Assembly (NCBI GenBank): GCA_026003195.1
Contig: BPGU01000002.1
Span: forward strand, 248,001 to 312,000
Direction of reading: 5' to 3'
From: Armatimonadota bacterium
GTDB taxonomy: Bacteria > Armatimonadota > HRBIN16
Length of the DNA stretch: 64,000 nucleotides
Shown here: positions 51,062 through 60,661 of the stretch, piece by piece
How the letters are laid out: every line of letters begins with the position of its first letter
How positions within the stretch are numbered: the first letter of the stretch is position 1
Notes under the pieces: generated by a model
Seen by the model: the letters and a program-made list of their open reading frames with translations, nothing else
What the model was told of the DNA's origin: nothing
The model's database searches: none
Made by a program: the position numbers and the translations under genes

Positions 51062-52207
51062 CTACTCCGCTCGCCAGAGTAGAGCCTGAACCGTTCGGTC
51101 TGCAGGGAGCGGTTCCACCTCTTCCTCTCCCGCATCGCGCAGGAACCGTTTGCGCAGCGCATCGAGAGGGATCAACTGCTGCTCCTGCTCGTCGAAAACG
51201 TACCAGTGCTCCCATCCATTGCATGGCGAGCCGGTCAGGCGTCGCCCCATTTGATGGATAGACCCCTCCTCTCCTCCCATGCGAATATGCCCGTTCGCCA
51301 GGACAGTTGCCCGCAGCTCTTCCTTTGCCCGGAAGAACAGGGTTTCGCCCGGCTGTATATAGCCCTGCTCTACAAGCGTCCCGAACGGTACCCTTCGCCT
51401 TTTGTGTGGCGGCGTGGAGGTTGCCTGTACGGCGTCCATCAGGGCTGGCACTACCCGGGCGATACGCTCGCTGGCAATCGCCACGTAACGCGGGTCGCGC
51501 TCAATGCCTATCCAGTTCCTGTGCAACCTTTTGGCAACTGCTCCCGTTGTGCCCGTGCCGAAGAAGGGGTCTAACACCACGTCGCCCACGTTGGTACTGG
51601 AGAGGATCACCCGATACAGCAGCGCCGCCGGCTTCTGGGTAGAATGCGCTTTCTCTCCGTGGATGCGAACGCGCTCGCGCCCGGTACATATCGGCAGGTA
51701 CCAGTCGCTGCGCATCTGCAGGTCGTCGTTCAATGCCTTCATGTCATGGTAATTGAAGGTGTATTTGGCTCCCTTCACCTTCTGCGCCCAGAGGAGCGTT
51801 TCATGAGCGTTCGCAAAACGCACCCCTCTGAATTGAGGCATCGGGTTGGTTTTCACCCACACAATGTCGTTGAGTATCCAGAAGCCCAGGTCCATCAGTA
51901 TCTTGCCGATGCGATAGATATTGTGATAGGTTCCGATCACCCAGAGAGTGCCCGTGTCTTTCAGCACTCGACGCGCCGCCGATAGCCACGCTTCGGTGAA
52001 GCGGTCATAATCGGCAAGGCTCTGGAACCTGTCCCATTCGTCGTCGACGCCGTCCACCCGGGTCATATTCGGGCGATACAGCTCCTGGTGAATCTGCAGG
52101 TTGTAAGGAGGATCGGCGAATATCATATCCACCGACCGCTCCGGCAGCTGATACATCACCTGCACGCAGTCACCCAGCAGTACCTGGTTGAGCGGTAGAT
52201 CCGTCAT
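51062..52207 (-). CDS. CcrM-like DNA adenine-N6 methyltransferase with RAMA domain
   Basis: The 381-residue protein has DPPY at residues 32-35, then the CcrM-type block RVDGVDDEWDRFQSLADYDRF and NPMPQFRGVRFANAHETLLWA, and FGTGTTGAVAKRL at 216-228. This motif order is beta-class N6-adenine. The last 100 residues match the RAMA-like C-terminal domain (PFGTLVEQGYI, GSIHQMGRRLTGS). Relatives methylate GANTC. No restriction endonuclease is near, so it looks like an orphan, possibly regulatory, enzyme. ATG 52207 has a poor ribosome site. It precedes pdxT. Confidence 0.93.
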   Translation of the reverse strand: MTDLPLNQVLLGDCVQVMYQLPERSVDMIFADPPYNLQIHQELYRPNMTRVDGVDDEWDRFQSLADYDRFTEAWLSAARRVLKDTGTLWVIGTYHNIYRIGKILMDLGFWILNDIVWVKTNPMPQFRGVRFANAHETLLWAQKVKGAKYTFNYHDMKALNDDLQMRSDWYLPICTGRERVRIHGEKAHSTQKPAALLYRVILSSTNVGDVVLDPFFGTGTTGAVAKRLHRNWIGIERDPRYVAIASERIARVVPALMDAVQATSTPPHKRRRVPFGTLVEQGYIQPGETLFFRAKEELRATVLANGHIRMGGEEGSIHQMGRRLTGSPCNGWEHWYVFDEQEQQLIPLDALRKRFLRDAGEEEVEPLPADRTVQALLWRAE

Positions 52208-52262
52208 CACCTTTTTGCCGAAACACCCTCTATTTACTGATGATACCCCAGAAACGCACCGG

Positions 52263-53660
52263 TTAGCGATGGATGGGCACCGGACCGAACACCGGTACTG
52301 CCATATCTGCCTCGTCCACCAGGTTGCAGTAGGGATCGATACCAAAGCCGTACCACAGAAAAGCGTTCTGAGGGCAGGGCTCGGTAAGGTGCAGCAGCAC
52401 ATCGGTCGGCGAGGCTTTATCTACCTCCATTTTGTAAATGATGCGGTAGGGGTGGTGTTGCACTGTGCGAATGGAAAAGCCAGAGAGCCTGCCTGCAGAG
52501 GTTAGCCGACCATTCACCTCGGTAAAACGCACGCGGACGCGAGTGCCTTCCGGGTTGTCCACAAACGCTTCCACCAGACGGGGTCCCTTCTGAATATCGC
52601 TCCGCCCGAACAGTTCTCTCAACGCGATGTTTGCCAGTCGCTTGCCCAGCCGCTTCAGCCCCTGCGTACCCACGTGGATGAGGTCGTCCAGCTCCAGGTC
52701 CACCGCCGCCACGACCGCCGTGTTCGGTATCTCCTCAGCAAGGCGACGCTGGGTGTCCTGCACTTGATTCCACGCCAGTTCGCCTTCTAAAGGCATGGCC
52801 ACCACAAATCGACCGATCTGCACATAGTAGAAAGGCAAACGGGGATTGTGCCAATCAGCGCGTACTCTTTCCACCAAGCGAGTGAACCGCTCGGCAAACA
52901 GGGGGGCATCGTTAGGGTTGGCATCGCTCTCCCCCTGATACCAGAGCACACCTTTTACTTGCCCCCCTACCGCCTGCACACGCCGGAGCATGGAACCGTA
53001 CAGAGAACCACCGTCGAGATGTGCCAGGTCGGGGCTCCATTGCGACATAGAGGTACCTCCGTGTGCGCAGGGAACCAATCCGACCGGCACGCCAGTTGCC
53101 TCCACCATCGCCTTCGCGAAGGGCAAACCTAACCCGGCTCCCTTGTTGCGTGTGCGGTGCCATTCAGCGTGTTGCTCGTCGCCGGGAGTGACCGGGTTGG
53201 GGTTATGGACGGGATCGAGAGAGCAGCACAGCCAGTGTAGCGGTTCCCGCGCTACTTCCCAGCTTTCCGCCATCGTATAATTGTGCACCAGTGGGTGCGG
53301 CGGCTCCACGTCTATCAGGTCGCCAACACCTTCCATGTTGGACTGCCCCGCAAGCACCCACAGGTCGCCCACCAGCACCTCTTTCACCACGACAACCTCT
53401 TCTGGCTGGCGACGCAGGCGGAAGTAGAGGGTATAGGGACCACCCGTTTGCAGGCGGATAGAAGCCTGCCAGCGCCCTCCTTCCGCAATGCCAGCCTCGG
53501 TCCAGTCTTGAAGCAGGCTGTTGGACTTCTCTACGCGCGCTTCTATCGCCCCCGCTGCGTCCGCGCTGCACCATCCGCTCACTTCTACGATTGCCTCATC
53601 TCGCTCATCGCGTTGAAACACCTGGTAATCGGCTGCACCGCGCTCTATCCTCAACTTCAT
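52263..53660 (-). CDS. Sialate O-acetylesterase family protein (SASA domain)
   Basis: The 465-residue SGNH-type esterase has the GQSNM catalytic block (VLAGQSNMEGVGD), LVPCAHGGTSMSQW, and VLWYQGESDANPND. An N-terminal beta domain (about 100 residues) comes first. Such enzymes remove O-acetyl groups from sialic acids or other acetylated glycans. GAGGAGG lies before ATG 53660; no signal peptide is seen, so it may act inside the cell. nanE at 32125 is the only other sialic-acid-type gene here. Confidence 0.88.
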   Translation of the reverse strand: MKLRIERGAADYQVFQRDERDEAIVEVSGWCSADAAGAIEARVEKSNSLLQDWTEAGIAEGGRWQASIRLQTGGPYTLYFRLRRQPEEVVVVKEVLVGDLWVLAGQSNMEGVGDLIDVEPPHPLVHNYTMAESWEVAREPLHWLCCSLDPVHNPNPVTPGDEQHAEWHRTRNKGAGLGLPFAKAMVEATGVPVGLVPCAHGGTSMSQWSPDLAHLDGGSLYGSMLRRVQAVGGQVKGVLWYQGESDANPNDAPLFAERFTRLVERVRADWHNPRLPFYYVQIGRFVVAMPLEGELAWNQVQDTQRRLAEEIPNTAVVAAVDLELDDLIHVGTQGLKRLGKRLANIALRELFGRSDIQKGPRLVEAFVDNPEGTRVRVRFTEVNGRLTSAGRLSGFSIRTVQHHPYRIIYKMEVDKASPTDVLLHLTEPCPQNAFLWYGFGIDPYCNLVDEADMAVPVFGPVPIHR

Positions 53661-53795
53661 CTCCTCCTCTGCAGGTTTTGCACTTCTCCCGTTGACAAGC
53701 GACACTGCATCTTGTTTCCGCAATCGCTGACTGTATCCCTGCTAGCTAGACGCACCGTCCTCCACCGGGTAGTATCGTTAGAGGGGGGATCGAAC

Positions 53796-54603
53796 ATGGT
53801 GGAAGATAGTCTGGAGAGGAAGCTGCAGGCGTTGGCAGAGATCACCCGTCGGCTGCGTCCTGATGGCATCTGTCCGATACTGGTTGGTGGCACTGCGGTG
53901 CAGCTGTATACAGCAGGGGCGTATGCAACGGCGGATATGGACATTGTGATCTCTGACCGCTAGCGTGCAGCACAGGTAGTGCACGAGATGGGCTTTCAGT
54001 CGCACGGGCGACACTGGTTTTACCCAGCGTGGGAGGTCGCTATAGCCATACCCGATACTGACCTCGCCGGCGATTACTCGCGATGGCTGGAGCTGGAACT
54101 GCCAGACGGCGGCATTATCTTCTGCATCGGCATTGAGGATTTGGTAGTTGAACGTAGCCGTTCACCGGCAATCTGTGGAGGACCGGCGGTGGGCGAAGGA
54201 GCTGTTGCGCGAGCACGCCATGCCAATAGACCGGAGCTACCTGCGCGCGCGAGCGGAGCAGGAAGGGACCGCACAGGCTTTGCAAGAGCTCTGGCAGGAG
54301 GTACGAGCGAGGATGCCCCGGATGCGGTGGAGTGACTTGCAGGAGCGCAGGCGCGAGCAGCTGACAGAGATGATGGAACGCGGTAAGCTGAAAAGACAGC
54401 TACGCATCCGTCCACGCGACCTCGAAGACGAGCGCGTGCTGAGCCTGCTGGTACGCCTGCGCTGGCAGAAGTGGCTGGCAAGCGGCAAGGTGCAGATTCT
54501 CAGCCCGCGTTGCATCTGTAAGTGGGCAGGTCATCCTTGTAACGTGCGCTTCAGGAAGTTCAGGGTAATTTGCCACGCCTTTTCTGCCGCTTGCTGGTTG
54601 TAG
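53796..54603 (+). pseudogene. Disrupted nucleotidyltransferase-like (DUF6036-type) gene
   Basis: ATG 53796 opens a frame with ILVGGTAVQLYTAGAYATADMDIVISD that stops at TAG 53961-53963. The same frame then continues sensibly: AAQVVHEMGFQSHGRHWFYPAWEVAIAIP, LPDGGIIFCIGIEDLVV, after which a shift of frame near 54148 gives LNVAVHRQSVEDRRWAKELL and SYLRARAEQEGTAQALQEL. This is one gene broken by a nonsense codon and a small deletion. The C-terminal 60 residues (to TAG 54601-54603) have no clear family match. Related proteins are nucleotidyltransferases, some of them toxin parts. Confidence 0.8.
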
Positions 54604-55229
54604 CCCCGCTGGTTGTTCGGGTTGGCGAAGGCATGTCCCGCGCCGGAGAAGATGTGTATCTCCACCCTTTTGTGCAGGCGTTTCATCTCGCTTTCGAACG
54701 CCCGTACGAGCTCCACAGGGATGCCTCTGTCGCTGTCGCCGAAAATGCCTAGCACAGGGCACTTGATGCGTTGGAGTGCGGACTGCTCGGTGAGCAGCCG
54801 CCCATAGTAGATGACGCAAGCGGAAAGGCGTGGTTCCTGAATAGCCAGCGTCAGCGACCAGCCGCCTCCCATGCACCATCCAATGACGCCCAGCTTTTTG
54901 CCTCGCGTCTGAGGTAGGAAACGCAGGTGCTCAAATCCCGCTTTGAGGTCGCGCAGAGCACGGTCTTCCGGCAGGGCACGGCTCAGCTCATGCGCCTCCA
55001 TCGGGTCGGTAGTAGACTTGCCTCGATACAGGTCCACTGCCAGTGCAACATACCCCTGGCTTGCCAGAGCGTCCGCCTGTTGCCTCACCCAGTCATTCAG
55101 TCCCCACCACTCATGGATCACCACGATGCCCGGGAAGGTTCCCTTCTGAGTGGGGGCTGCCAGGTACGCCTGCACCGTGTCGGCGCCGCTTTTGAAACGG
55201 ACCGTGCGCCCTTCTGTGACGTATAGCAT
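54531..55229 (-). CDS. Dienelactone hydrolase family alpha/beta hydrolase
   Basis: The 232-residue protein has HEWWGLNDWVRQQADALASQGYVALAVDLYRG near the N-terminus and the catalytic triad Cys (GVIGWCMGGGWS), Asp (GDSDRGIP) and His (SGAGHAFANP). Family members open lactone rings; here the physiological substrate is unknown. AAAGGAG is 8 bases before ATG 55229; a GTG at 55238 is in frame. Its 3' end overlaps the tail of the pseudogene. Confidence 0.9.
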   Translation of the reverse strand: MLYVTEGRTVRFKSGADTVQAYLAAPTQKGTFPGIVVIHEWWGLNDWVRQQADALASQGYVALAVDLYRGKSTTDPMEAHELSRALPEDRALRDLKAGFEHLRFLPQTRGKKLGVIGWCMGGGWSLTLAIQEPRLSACVIYYGRLLTEQSALQRIKCPVLGIFGDSDRGIPVELVRAFESEMKRLHKRVEIHIFSGAGHAFANPNNQRGYNQQAAEKAWQITLNFLKRTLQG

Positions 55230-55282
55230 GTGGCTCACTCCTTTCGGGAGCTACATTTTGCCACACACCCGGAATCTCCTGC

Positions 55283-55312
55283 TTGACGCTTTCACCCCTC
55301 GAGTGTTAGAAT
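55283..55312 (+). promoter_or_regulatory. Promoter of the exopolysaccharide operon
   Basis: TTGACG (55283-55288) and TAGAAT (55307-55312) are 18 bases apart and about 45 bases before the wzz start. Confidence 0.55.
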
Positions 55313-55355
55313 AACTCACTGGTCACTACTCTCAGAGGGAGACACGATAAGCCTC

Positions 55356-56675
55356 ATGGCAGTCGAGGAAGAGGAGATTACCTTAGCCGACCTGTTCGGG
55401 ACAATCTGGCAGCGCAAACGTACAGTGGCAGCGGTCATCGTGCTGTGTGTGTTGATCGGTGTGCTGGCAACGTGGTTACCTGCTCCTGTGTACGAAGCCT
55501 CTTCCACCTTGCTTTTCCCCGCTGGAGGAGCCTCCTCTCTGGTGGGACTGGCGCAGTCGCTGGGTATCTCCGTACCATCGGGTGGAGCTGCACCACTCAA
55601 AATGTATCGGGCAGTGCTGGAAAGCAACCGTATCCGCAAAATGATTTCGCAAAAGACAAACGTCCCTCCCAAAACGCTCATGCAGATAACGTCTATCAAG
55701 GATGATACCCAGGCAAGCCTGATTACTGTATCCGTGAGGCACGAGGATCCTCGCATGGCGCAACAGATTGCGCAGCTGTATGTCAGCACGCTGGCGACGT
55801 TGAACCGCGAGCTGAACCTGCCTCTGGTGCGTAATCAGGTAGATTTTCTGGAAAAAGAGCTTGCTCTGCGCACCAAACAGCTGCGCGAAGCGGAGAACCG
55901 GTTGCTGCAGTTTCACCGAAGGATGGTGCAGGAGGGTGGCGCGCCGTCGCCCGGCGGGAGTTCAGCCGCAAGTGTCCTTCCTGCTTCTCCCTTACGTGCG
56001 TTGGGCAGTACGGTCTCGGGGCTGGATAGTACCTATCTCCAGCAGTTGAACTCTGCGCGGCTACAGCTTCAGCAGGTGAACGAGCAAATCGCGACGGCAC
56101 GCGCCTCCGCCCAAAAGCTGGCTCAATCGGCTGCAAACTTGCCTGCAGACCTGCCTCCTGCCGCGCAATGGAGGCAAAAGCTCACCGACCTGGAATATGA
56201 TCTGCGCGTTGCCGAGCTCACCTATGGTCCCGATGCGCCCAACGTGGTGAAGCTGAAGAAGCAGATTGAACTCACCCGTCAGCAACTGCGCAGGGAGATA
56301 GAGAACTACTTGCAGGCGGTGAACATGAATCTCGATCCCAATCTGGCTCCTCTGGAGCTGCAGAGGGTGGGGCTGGAGGCGCAGATTGCTGCTTTGCAGC
56401 AGCTGGCGGTGCGGGCACCGGAGGACACCCTGAAACTGCAACGGCTGGCGCGTGAAGTGGCGACACTCAACGACATCGTGCAACAGCTGCGCCTCAACCT
56501 GGAACAAGCGCGGATGGAGATGTCGCGTGACCCAAACCGATGGGAGGTGCTGGAAGAAGGAACACTGAAAGAGGAGCCGGTGAACAAGCGATGGAAACTG
56601 AATATCGCGCTGGGTCTGGCAGGAGGACTGATGCTGGGTGTGCTGGTTGTTCTGGTTACGAAACCGAAACGATAG
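55356..56675 (+). CDS. Wzz/GumC-type polysaccharide chain-length protein without kinase
   Basis: The 439-residue protein has N-terminal and C-terminal transmembrane segments (about residues 24-44 and 410-432), a Wzz domain, and a long coiled coil (about 170-395; ELALRTKQLREAENRL). It sets the length of polysaccharide chains together with Wzx and Wzy. No tyrosine kinase domain is attached and no Walker motif is visible, so any BY-kinase must be elsewhere. It is the first gene of the operon; the ribosome site (GAGGGAG) is farther from the ATG than usual. Confidence 0.88.
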   Translation: MAVEEEEITLADLFGTIWQRKRTVAAVIVLCVLIGVLATWLPAPVYEASSTLLFPAGGASSLVGLAQSLGISVPSGGAAPLKMYRAVLESNRIRKMISQKTNVPPKTLMQITSIKDDTQASLITVSVRHEDPRMAQQIAQLYVSTLATLNRELNLPLVRNQVDFLEKELALRTKQLREAENRLLQFHRRMVQEGGAPSPGGSSAASVLPASPLRALGSTVSGLDSTYLQQLNSARLQLQQVNEQIATARASAQKLAQSAANLPADLPPAAQWRQKLTDLEYDLRVAELTYGPDAPNVVKLKKQIELTRQQLRREIENYLQAVNMNLDPNLAPLELQRVGLEAQIAALQQLAVRAPEDTLKLQRLAREVATLNDIVQQLRLNLEQARMEMSRDPNRWEVLEEGTLKEEPVNKRWKLNIALGLAGGLMLGVLVVLVTKPKR

Positions 56676-56687
56676 AGTGATGTTCAC

Positions 56688-58124
56688 ATGATGACGTTGT
56701 TACGTCATAGCGCTGTTTACCTGCTGGCACGCGGCTTGCCGGGCTTGATCAACTTCTTGTCTATCGCGATATATACCCGATTGCTCTCGCCAGAAGAGTA
56801 TGGGCGTTACGCGCTGGTGGTCGCAGGGGTTGGACTGGTGAACATCGTTTGCTTTCAATGGCTTAGCCTCTCCGTCCTTCGCTTCTTGCCCGCCCATCGA
56901 ACGCCAGAGACGTTGTTAGCCTCTGTGAAGGCAATGTACTATCTGTTGGCTGGTGCGATCACGCTGATTGTGCTGACAGGCGTCCTTATTGGAGTGCCTG
57001 CATCGTGGAAGGGGTTGATTCTGTTAGCTCTGGCGTTGCTTTGGGCGCAAACGTGGTTTGATATCAATCTGGAGGTCACCCGCACTCGATTGCAGCCCGC
57101 ATGGTACGGGATAGGCGCGGGCATGCGCGCTCTAACAATGCTCGTAACAGCAACGCTACTCCTGCTAATCTATCCGGTAGCATACGCACCGTTAACGGGA
57201 CAGATGGTGGGTGCTCTGACAGGAGGCTTCTTTCTCGCACGCAGGCAGTGGTTCGGTTTCAACGCAAAGTTACAGGAGACGATTGTCAAGCAGCTCTTCT
57301 ACTACGGGCTGCCACTTACTGGAACGTTTGCTCTGAGCTTTGTAATCAATTCATCCGATCGATTTCTTCTGGCTTATTACCTGAACGAGCAGGCAGCAGG
57401 ATTGTACGCCGCAGCTTACGACCTGACAGCTCAGATTCTACTGGTGTTGATGATGGTTGTGAATATGGCTGCCTATCCGCTCGCGGTATCCAGCCTGGAG
57501 CAACAGGGAATGGAGGCAGCGCGACTACAGTTGTCATGGAATATGTGGCTTCTTGCAGCTGTTGCGGTACCCGTGACGGTGATACTTATTGTCTTCGCTC
57601 CTTATTTGTCGCGTATTCTGGGTGGTCCGTTCCATCAGTCAGCAAGCACCGTAATCCCGTGGATAGCTGCTGCCATATTCCTGGCAGGTATTCGTTCTTA
57701 CCATTTCGACCTCGCTTTCCAGCTGGGCAGGTACACGATAGGACAGCTGTGGGTTGCCGGCATCGCGGCGCTGACAAATGTTGTGCTCAATGTCGTATGG
57801 ATACCTCAGTGGGGGATCCAGGGAGCCGCTTGGGCAACTCTTGCTGCGTACGCCGTCGCGCTAATCACTAGCACTGTGCTGGGTAAAAGAGTGTTCCCGA
57901 TGCCTTTCCACTGGAAGGGGATAGCCCAGGTGCTCACCGCCGCTTTTGCCATGCTGTGTGTCTGGATTGTGTTACCCCGTGCGGATAGCCCTGTCAGCCA
58001 TATGCTTCATGCCGGCGGAGGGATAATTGCCTATTGTGGCACCTTAGCACTGCTGCAAGTCATGATGCCGTACGCACACAGCAGACCAAAGTGCTCTTCT
58101 GCGCGGAGGATGCAGATTGATTAA
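56688..58124 (+). CDS. Wzx-type polysaccharide flippase
   Basis: The 478-residue protein has about 12-14 membrane segments and the N-terminal pattern YLLARGLPGLINFLSIAIYTRLLSPEEYGRYAL of the oligosaccharide flippase family (MATE-like). It moves lipid-linked repeat units across the inner membrane. The next gene overlaps its 3' end by 8 bases. No unusual feature is visible. Confidence 0.9.
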   Translation: MMTLLRHSAVYLLARGLPGLINFLSIAIYTRLLSPEEYGRYALVVAGVGLVNIVCFQWLSLSVLRFLPAHRTPETLLASVKAMYYLLAGAITLIVLTGVLIGVPASWKGLILLALALLWAQTWFDINLEVTRTRLQPAWYGIGAGMRALTMLVTATLLLLIYPVAYAPLTGQMVGALTGGFFLARRQWFGFNAKLQETIVKQLFYYGLPLTGTFALSFVINSSDRFLLAYYLNEQAAGLYAAAYDLTAQILLVLMMVVNMAAYPLAVSSLEQQGMEAARLQLSWNMWLLAAVAVPVTVILIVFAPYLSRILGGPFHQSASTVIPWIAAAIFLAGIRSYHFDLAFQLGRYTIGQLWVAGIAALTNVVLNVVWIPQWGIQGAAWATLAAYAVALITSTVLGKRVFPMPFHWKGIAQVLTAAFAMLCVWIVLPRADSPVSHMLHAGGGIIAYCGTLALLQVMMPYAHSRPKCSSARRMQID

Positions 58125-58794
58125 CAGAGTGCACGCATATATACATCGTCCGGAACATGGTTGGGACCCTGTTCCAGCGCAATACGCCCAGCAGTATGCG
58201 CAAACAGTGTGGCAACAGATGGACGAAGCACTGGTGGAGACCCTCGCAGAGCGGATAGGCGGTATGGAGGGGAAAGAAATCCTGGACCTTGGGGGTGGTC
58301 CTGGTCAGTTTTCTGTTGCTTTTGCCAGGCGGGGCGCCCTGGTCACATGGCTCGACGTCAGCCGTAATTACTTGCGCATTGCCCAGCAAAAAGCGCAGGA
58401 AGCAGGGGTGGAAATTGCTTTTGTGCTGGGATACATGGATGAAGCGCCCCACATATTGTGCAAACAGTTTGACCTGGTGTTTAATCGGGTCTGTTTCTAC
58501 TATGGCTGGAGTGACGCCTCTTTCGTGGCGGTGGTCTACCAGCTCATGCGCCCTGGAGGATATGCTTATATCGAAACCAACAACTCTTGTTTCGGGTGGG
58601 ACAAGCTTTCCGTTGTTACGAAGCTGCGAACGTGGCTTAATGCGACAACGGGCATCAAAATCGGACATCCACATCCCCCAAGGGGGCGAATCCCCGCTTT
58701 GTTTCTGAGGTACCCTATCCAACAGATGCTAGTAGAGTACCCGGAGCCACACCTCGACCGTATCTTCGTGCAGAAGGCGGGGCAAGCGCGATGA
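58117..58794 (+). CDS. SAM-dependent methyltransferase of the EPS cluster
   Basis: The 225-residue class I methyltransferase has ILDLGGGPGQFSVAFARRGALV and LVTWLDVSR with the acidic residue after strand 2. TTG 58117 is 7 bases after GGAGG and overlaps wzx, so it is the likely start; no ATG lies near. It probably methylates a sugar or lipid carrier of the polysaccharide (inference). It ends overlapping the next gene by ATGA. Confidence 0.85.
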   Translation: MINRVHAYIHRPEHGWDPVPAQYAQQYAQTVWQQMDEALVETLAERIGGMEGKEILDLGGGPGQFSVAFARRGALVTWLDVSRNYLRIAQQKAQEAGVEIAFVLGYMDEAPHILCKQFDLVFNRVCFYYGWSDASFVAVVYQLMRPGGYAYIETNNSCFGWDKLSVVTKLRTWLNATTGIKIGHPHPPRGRIPALFLRYPIQQMLVEYPEPHLDRIFVQKAGQAR

Positions 58795-59552
58795 GGGCAC
58801 GCTATCTAATACGATTTGATGACATCTGCCCTACCATGAACTGGACCATCTGGGAGCGGGTGGAGCAAATATTGTGTGCTTACCATGTACAGCCGATCCT
58901 GGCGGTCGTGCCTGACAATAAGGACCCTAAGCTGCAGGTAGAACCACCCCGCACGGACTTCTGGGAGTGGCTATACGAGAAGTACATGCAGGGATGGACG
59001 ATAGGCATTCATGGTTATCAACACCTGTACGCAACAGAGAATGCCGGACTACTGGGCATCAACGCCCGCAGCGAGTTTGCGGGGTTGCCGTTGGAGCAAC
59101 AGCGCGAAAAAATAGCGAGGGCGTTAGCGATTTTCCACCAACAGCGGATTCGCCCGCAGGTGTTCGTGGCGCCGGCACACAGTTTGGACAGACATACCCT
59201 TACTGCGCTACAGGACAATGGCATCGAAGTGGTCAGTGATGGCTTCTTCTGGAGACCGGTGCGCTGGCTGGGAATGACGTGGCTTCCTCAGCAGATGTGG
59301 CAGTTCCGAGCCATGCCGTTCGGAGTGTGGACGATATGCTATCATCACAACCGCTTTAGCGAACGCGACCTACAGCGATTGGGCCGCGACATAGCGCGTT
59401 TTGCGTCCGCAATCATCTCGGTGGACGATGCTCTTCAGATGGGTGTCAGAGAGAGAAGTATCGAAGACATAACTTTCTACCGATTGTGGCAGCAGGCTCT
59501 GCGGTTGAAACTGCAGATCAGAAGCACTGTCCGTCTCTGGATGGCAAGATGA
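58791..59552 (+). CDS. Polysaccharide deacetylase-like (DUF2334) protein
   Basis: The 253-residue protein resembles DUF2334/NodB-type deacetylases: LIRFDDICPTMN near the N-terminus supplies the acid and metal Asp, IGIHGYQHLY the metal His residues, and FVAPAHSLDRHT the later motif. It would remove acetyl groups from sugar amines of the polysaccharide. No signal peptide is visible. It overlaps its neighbours by 4 bases each. Confidence 0.82.
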   Translation: MRARYLIRFDDICPTMNWTIWERVEQILCAYHVQPILAVVPDNKDPKLQVEPPRTDFWEWLYEKYMQGWTIGIHGYQHLYATENAGLLGINARSEFAGLPLEQQREKIARALAIFHQQRIRPQVFVAPAHSLDRHTLTALQDNGIEVVSDGFFWRPVRWLGMTWLPQQMWQFRAMPFGVWTICYHHNRFSERDLQRLGRDIARFASAIISVDDALQMGVRERSIEDITFYRLWQQALRLKLQIRSTVRLWMAR

Positions 59553-60661
59553 GCACGCCATGCTGCAAACGCATCGCGTTCTATATGCCTTCCCTGGCAG
59601 GGGGAGGTGCGCAACGAGTATTTCTACACCTTGCCCGGGGTTTTGCAGAGCGAGGCTACGAGGTACATCTGGTGCTCGCCAGGGCGCAGGGTCCGTATCT
59701 GCCGCAGGTTCCCTCTTGCGTACGGATAATAGACCTGGGGGCTCCGCGCGTGCTCACCAGTTTGCCTGCACTGGTTCGTTACTTACGTCATGAACGTCCA
59801 CTCGCGCTGCTGTCTGCACTGGACCATGCGAACGCTGTGGCGATATGTGCACGGTTTATCGCCCGGGCACCTGCCCGTGTCATTGTGACGGTACACAGCA
59901 CTCCCAGCCAAGTAGTGGCAAACGCGCGCACTCTGCGAGCAAAGCTGCTACCCCTGTGGGCCCGGTTCTTTTACCGATGGGCAGATACGGTGGTCGCGGT
60001 GTCTCAGGGGGTCGCAGACGAACTGGTGCATTATGTGCGAGTTCCTGCGGAAAAGGTAAAAGTGATATATAACCCTATCGTCACACCAGAGCTGTTTCGG
60101 AAAGCGGAGGAGCCACTAGAGCATCCCTGGTTTCGGGAGGGGGAACCGCCAGTGATACTGGGCGTTGGCAGGCTCACGAAGCCGAAGGACTTTCCCACCC
60201 TGATCCGCGCGTTCGCTCTGGTACGTCAGCGCAGACCGGCGCGCCTGATGATATTGGGAGAGGGCGAAGATCGTCCCCAGCTGGAGGCGCTAGTGAAGGA
60301 ACTTGGAATCGCGGAAGATGTTTCTCTGCCGGGCTTTGTGCAGAACCCTTATCCGTATATGAAAAGGGCTGCCGTGTTTGTGCTGTCGTCACGCTGGGAA
60401 GGGTTGCCCACGGTGCTGGTGGAAGCGTTGGCGTTGGGCACTCCTGTTGTTTCCACGGATTGTCCCAGCGGGAGCGCAGAGATACTGGACAACGGTCGGT
60501 TGGGGATGCTGACAAGGATAGGAGACCATATGTCTCTGGCACGTGCCATCGGCGAGAGCCTGGATTCTCCACGCAATCTGAGAACGGGGCAGGACTATGA
60601 ACGGTTTACCTTGGAACATGCTTTACGGCAGTATGAGAAAGTTGCAGGTTTGGCACCATGA
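59549..60661 (+). CDS. Family 4 glycosyltransferase
   Basis: This 370-residue GT-B protein has SLAGGGAQRVFLHLARGFAERG near the start and, in the C-terminal half, ILGVGRLTKPKDFPTLIRA, FVLSSRWEGLPTVLVEALALGTPVVSTDCPSG, which hold the family E-x7-E motif. It adds a sugar to the growing lipid-linked repeat. ATG 59549 overlaps the deacetylase stop (ATGA); the frame is open upstream but lies inside that gene. It overlaps wzy by 4 bases. Confidence 0.9.
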   Translation: MSTPCCKRIAFYMPSLAGGGAQRVFLHLARGFAERGYEVHLVLARAQGPYLPQVPSCVRIIDLGAPRVLTSLPALVRYLRHERPLALLSALDHANAVAICARFIARAPARVIVTVHSTPSQVVANARTLRAKLLPLWARFFYRWADTVVAVSQGVADELVHYVRVPAEKVKVIYNPIVTPELFRKAEEPLEHPWFREGEPPVILGVGRLTKPKDFPTLIRAFALVRQRRPARLMILGEGEDRPQLEALVKELGIAEDVSLPGFVQNPYPYMKRAAVFVLSSRWEGLPTVLVEALALGTPVVSTDCPSGSAEILDNGRLGMLTRIGDHMSLARAIGESLDSPRNLRTGQDYERFTLEHALRQYEKVAGLAP

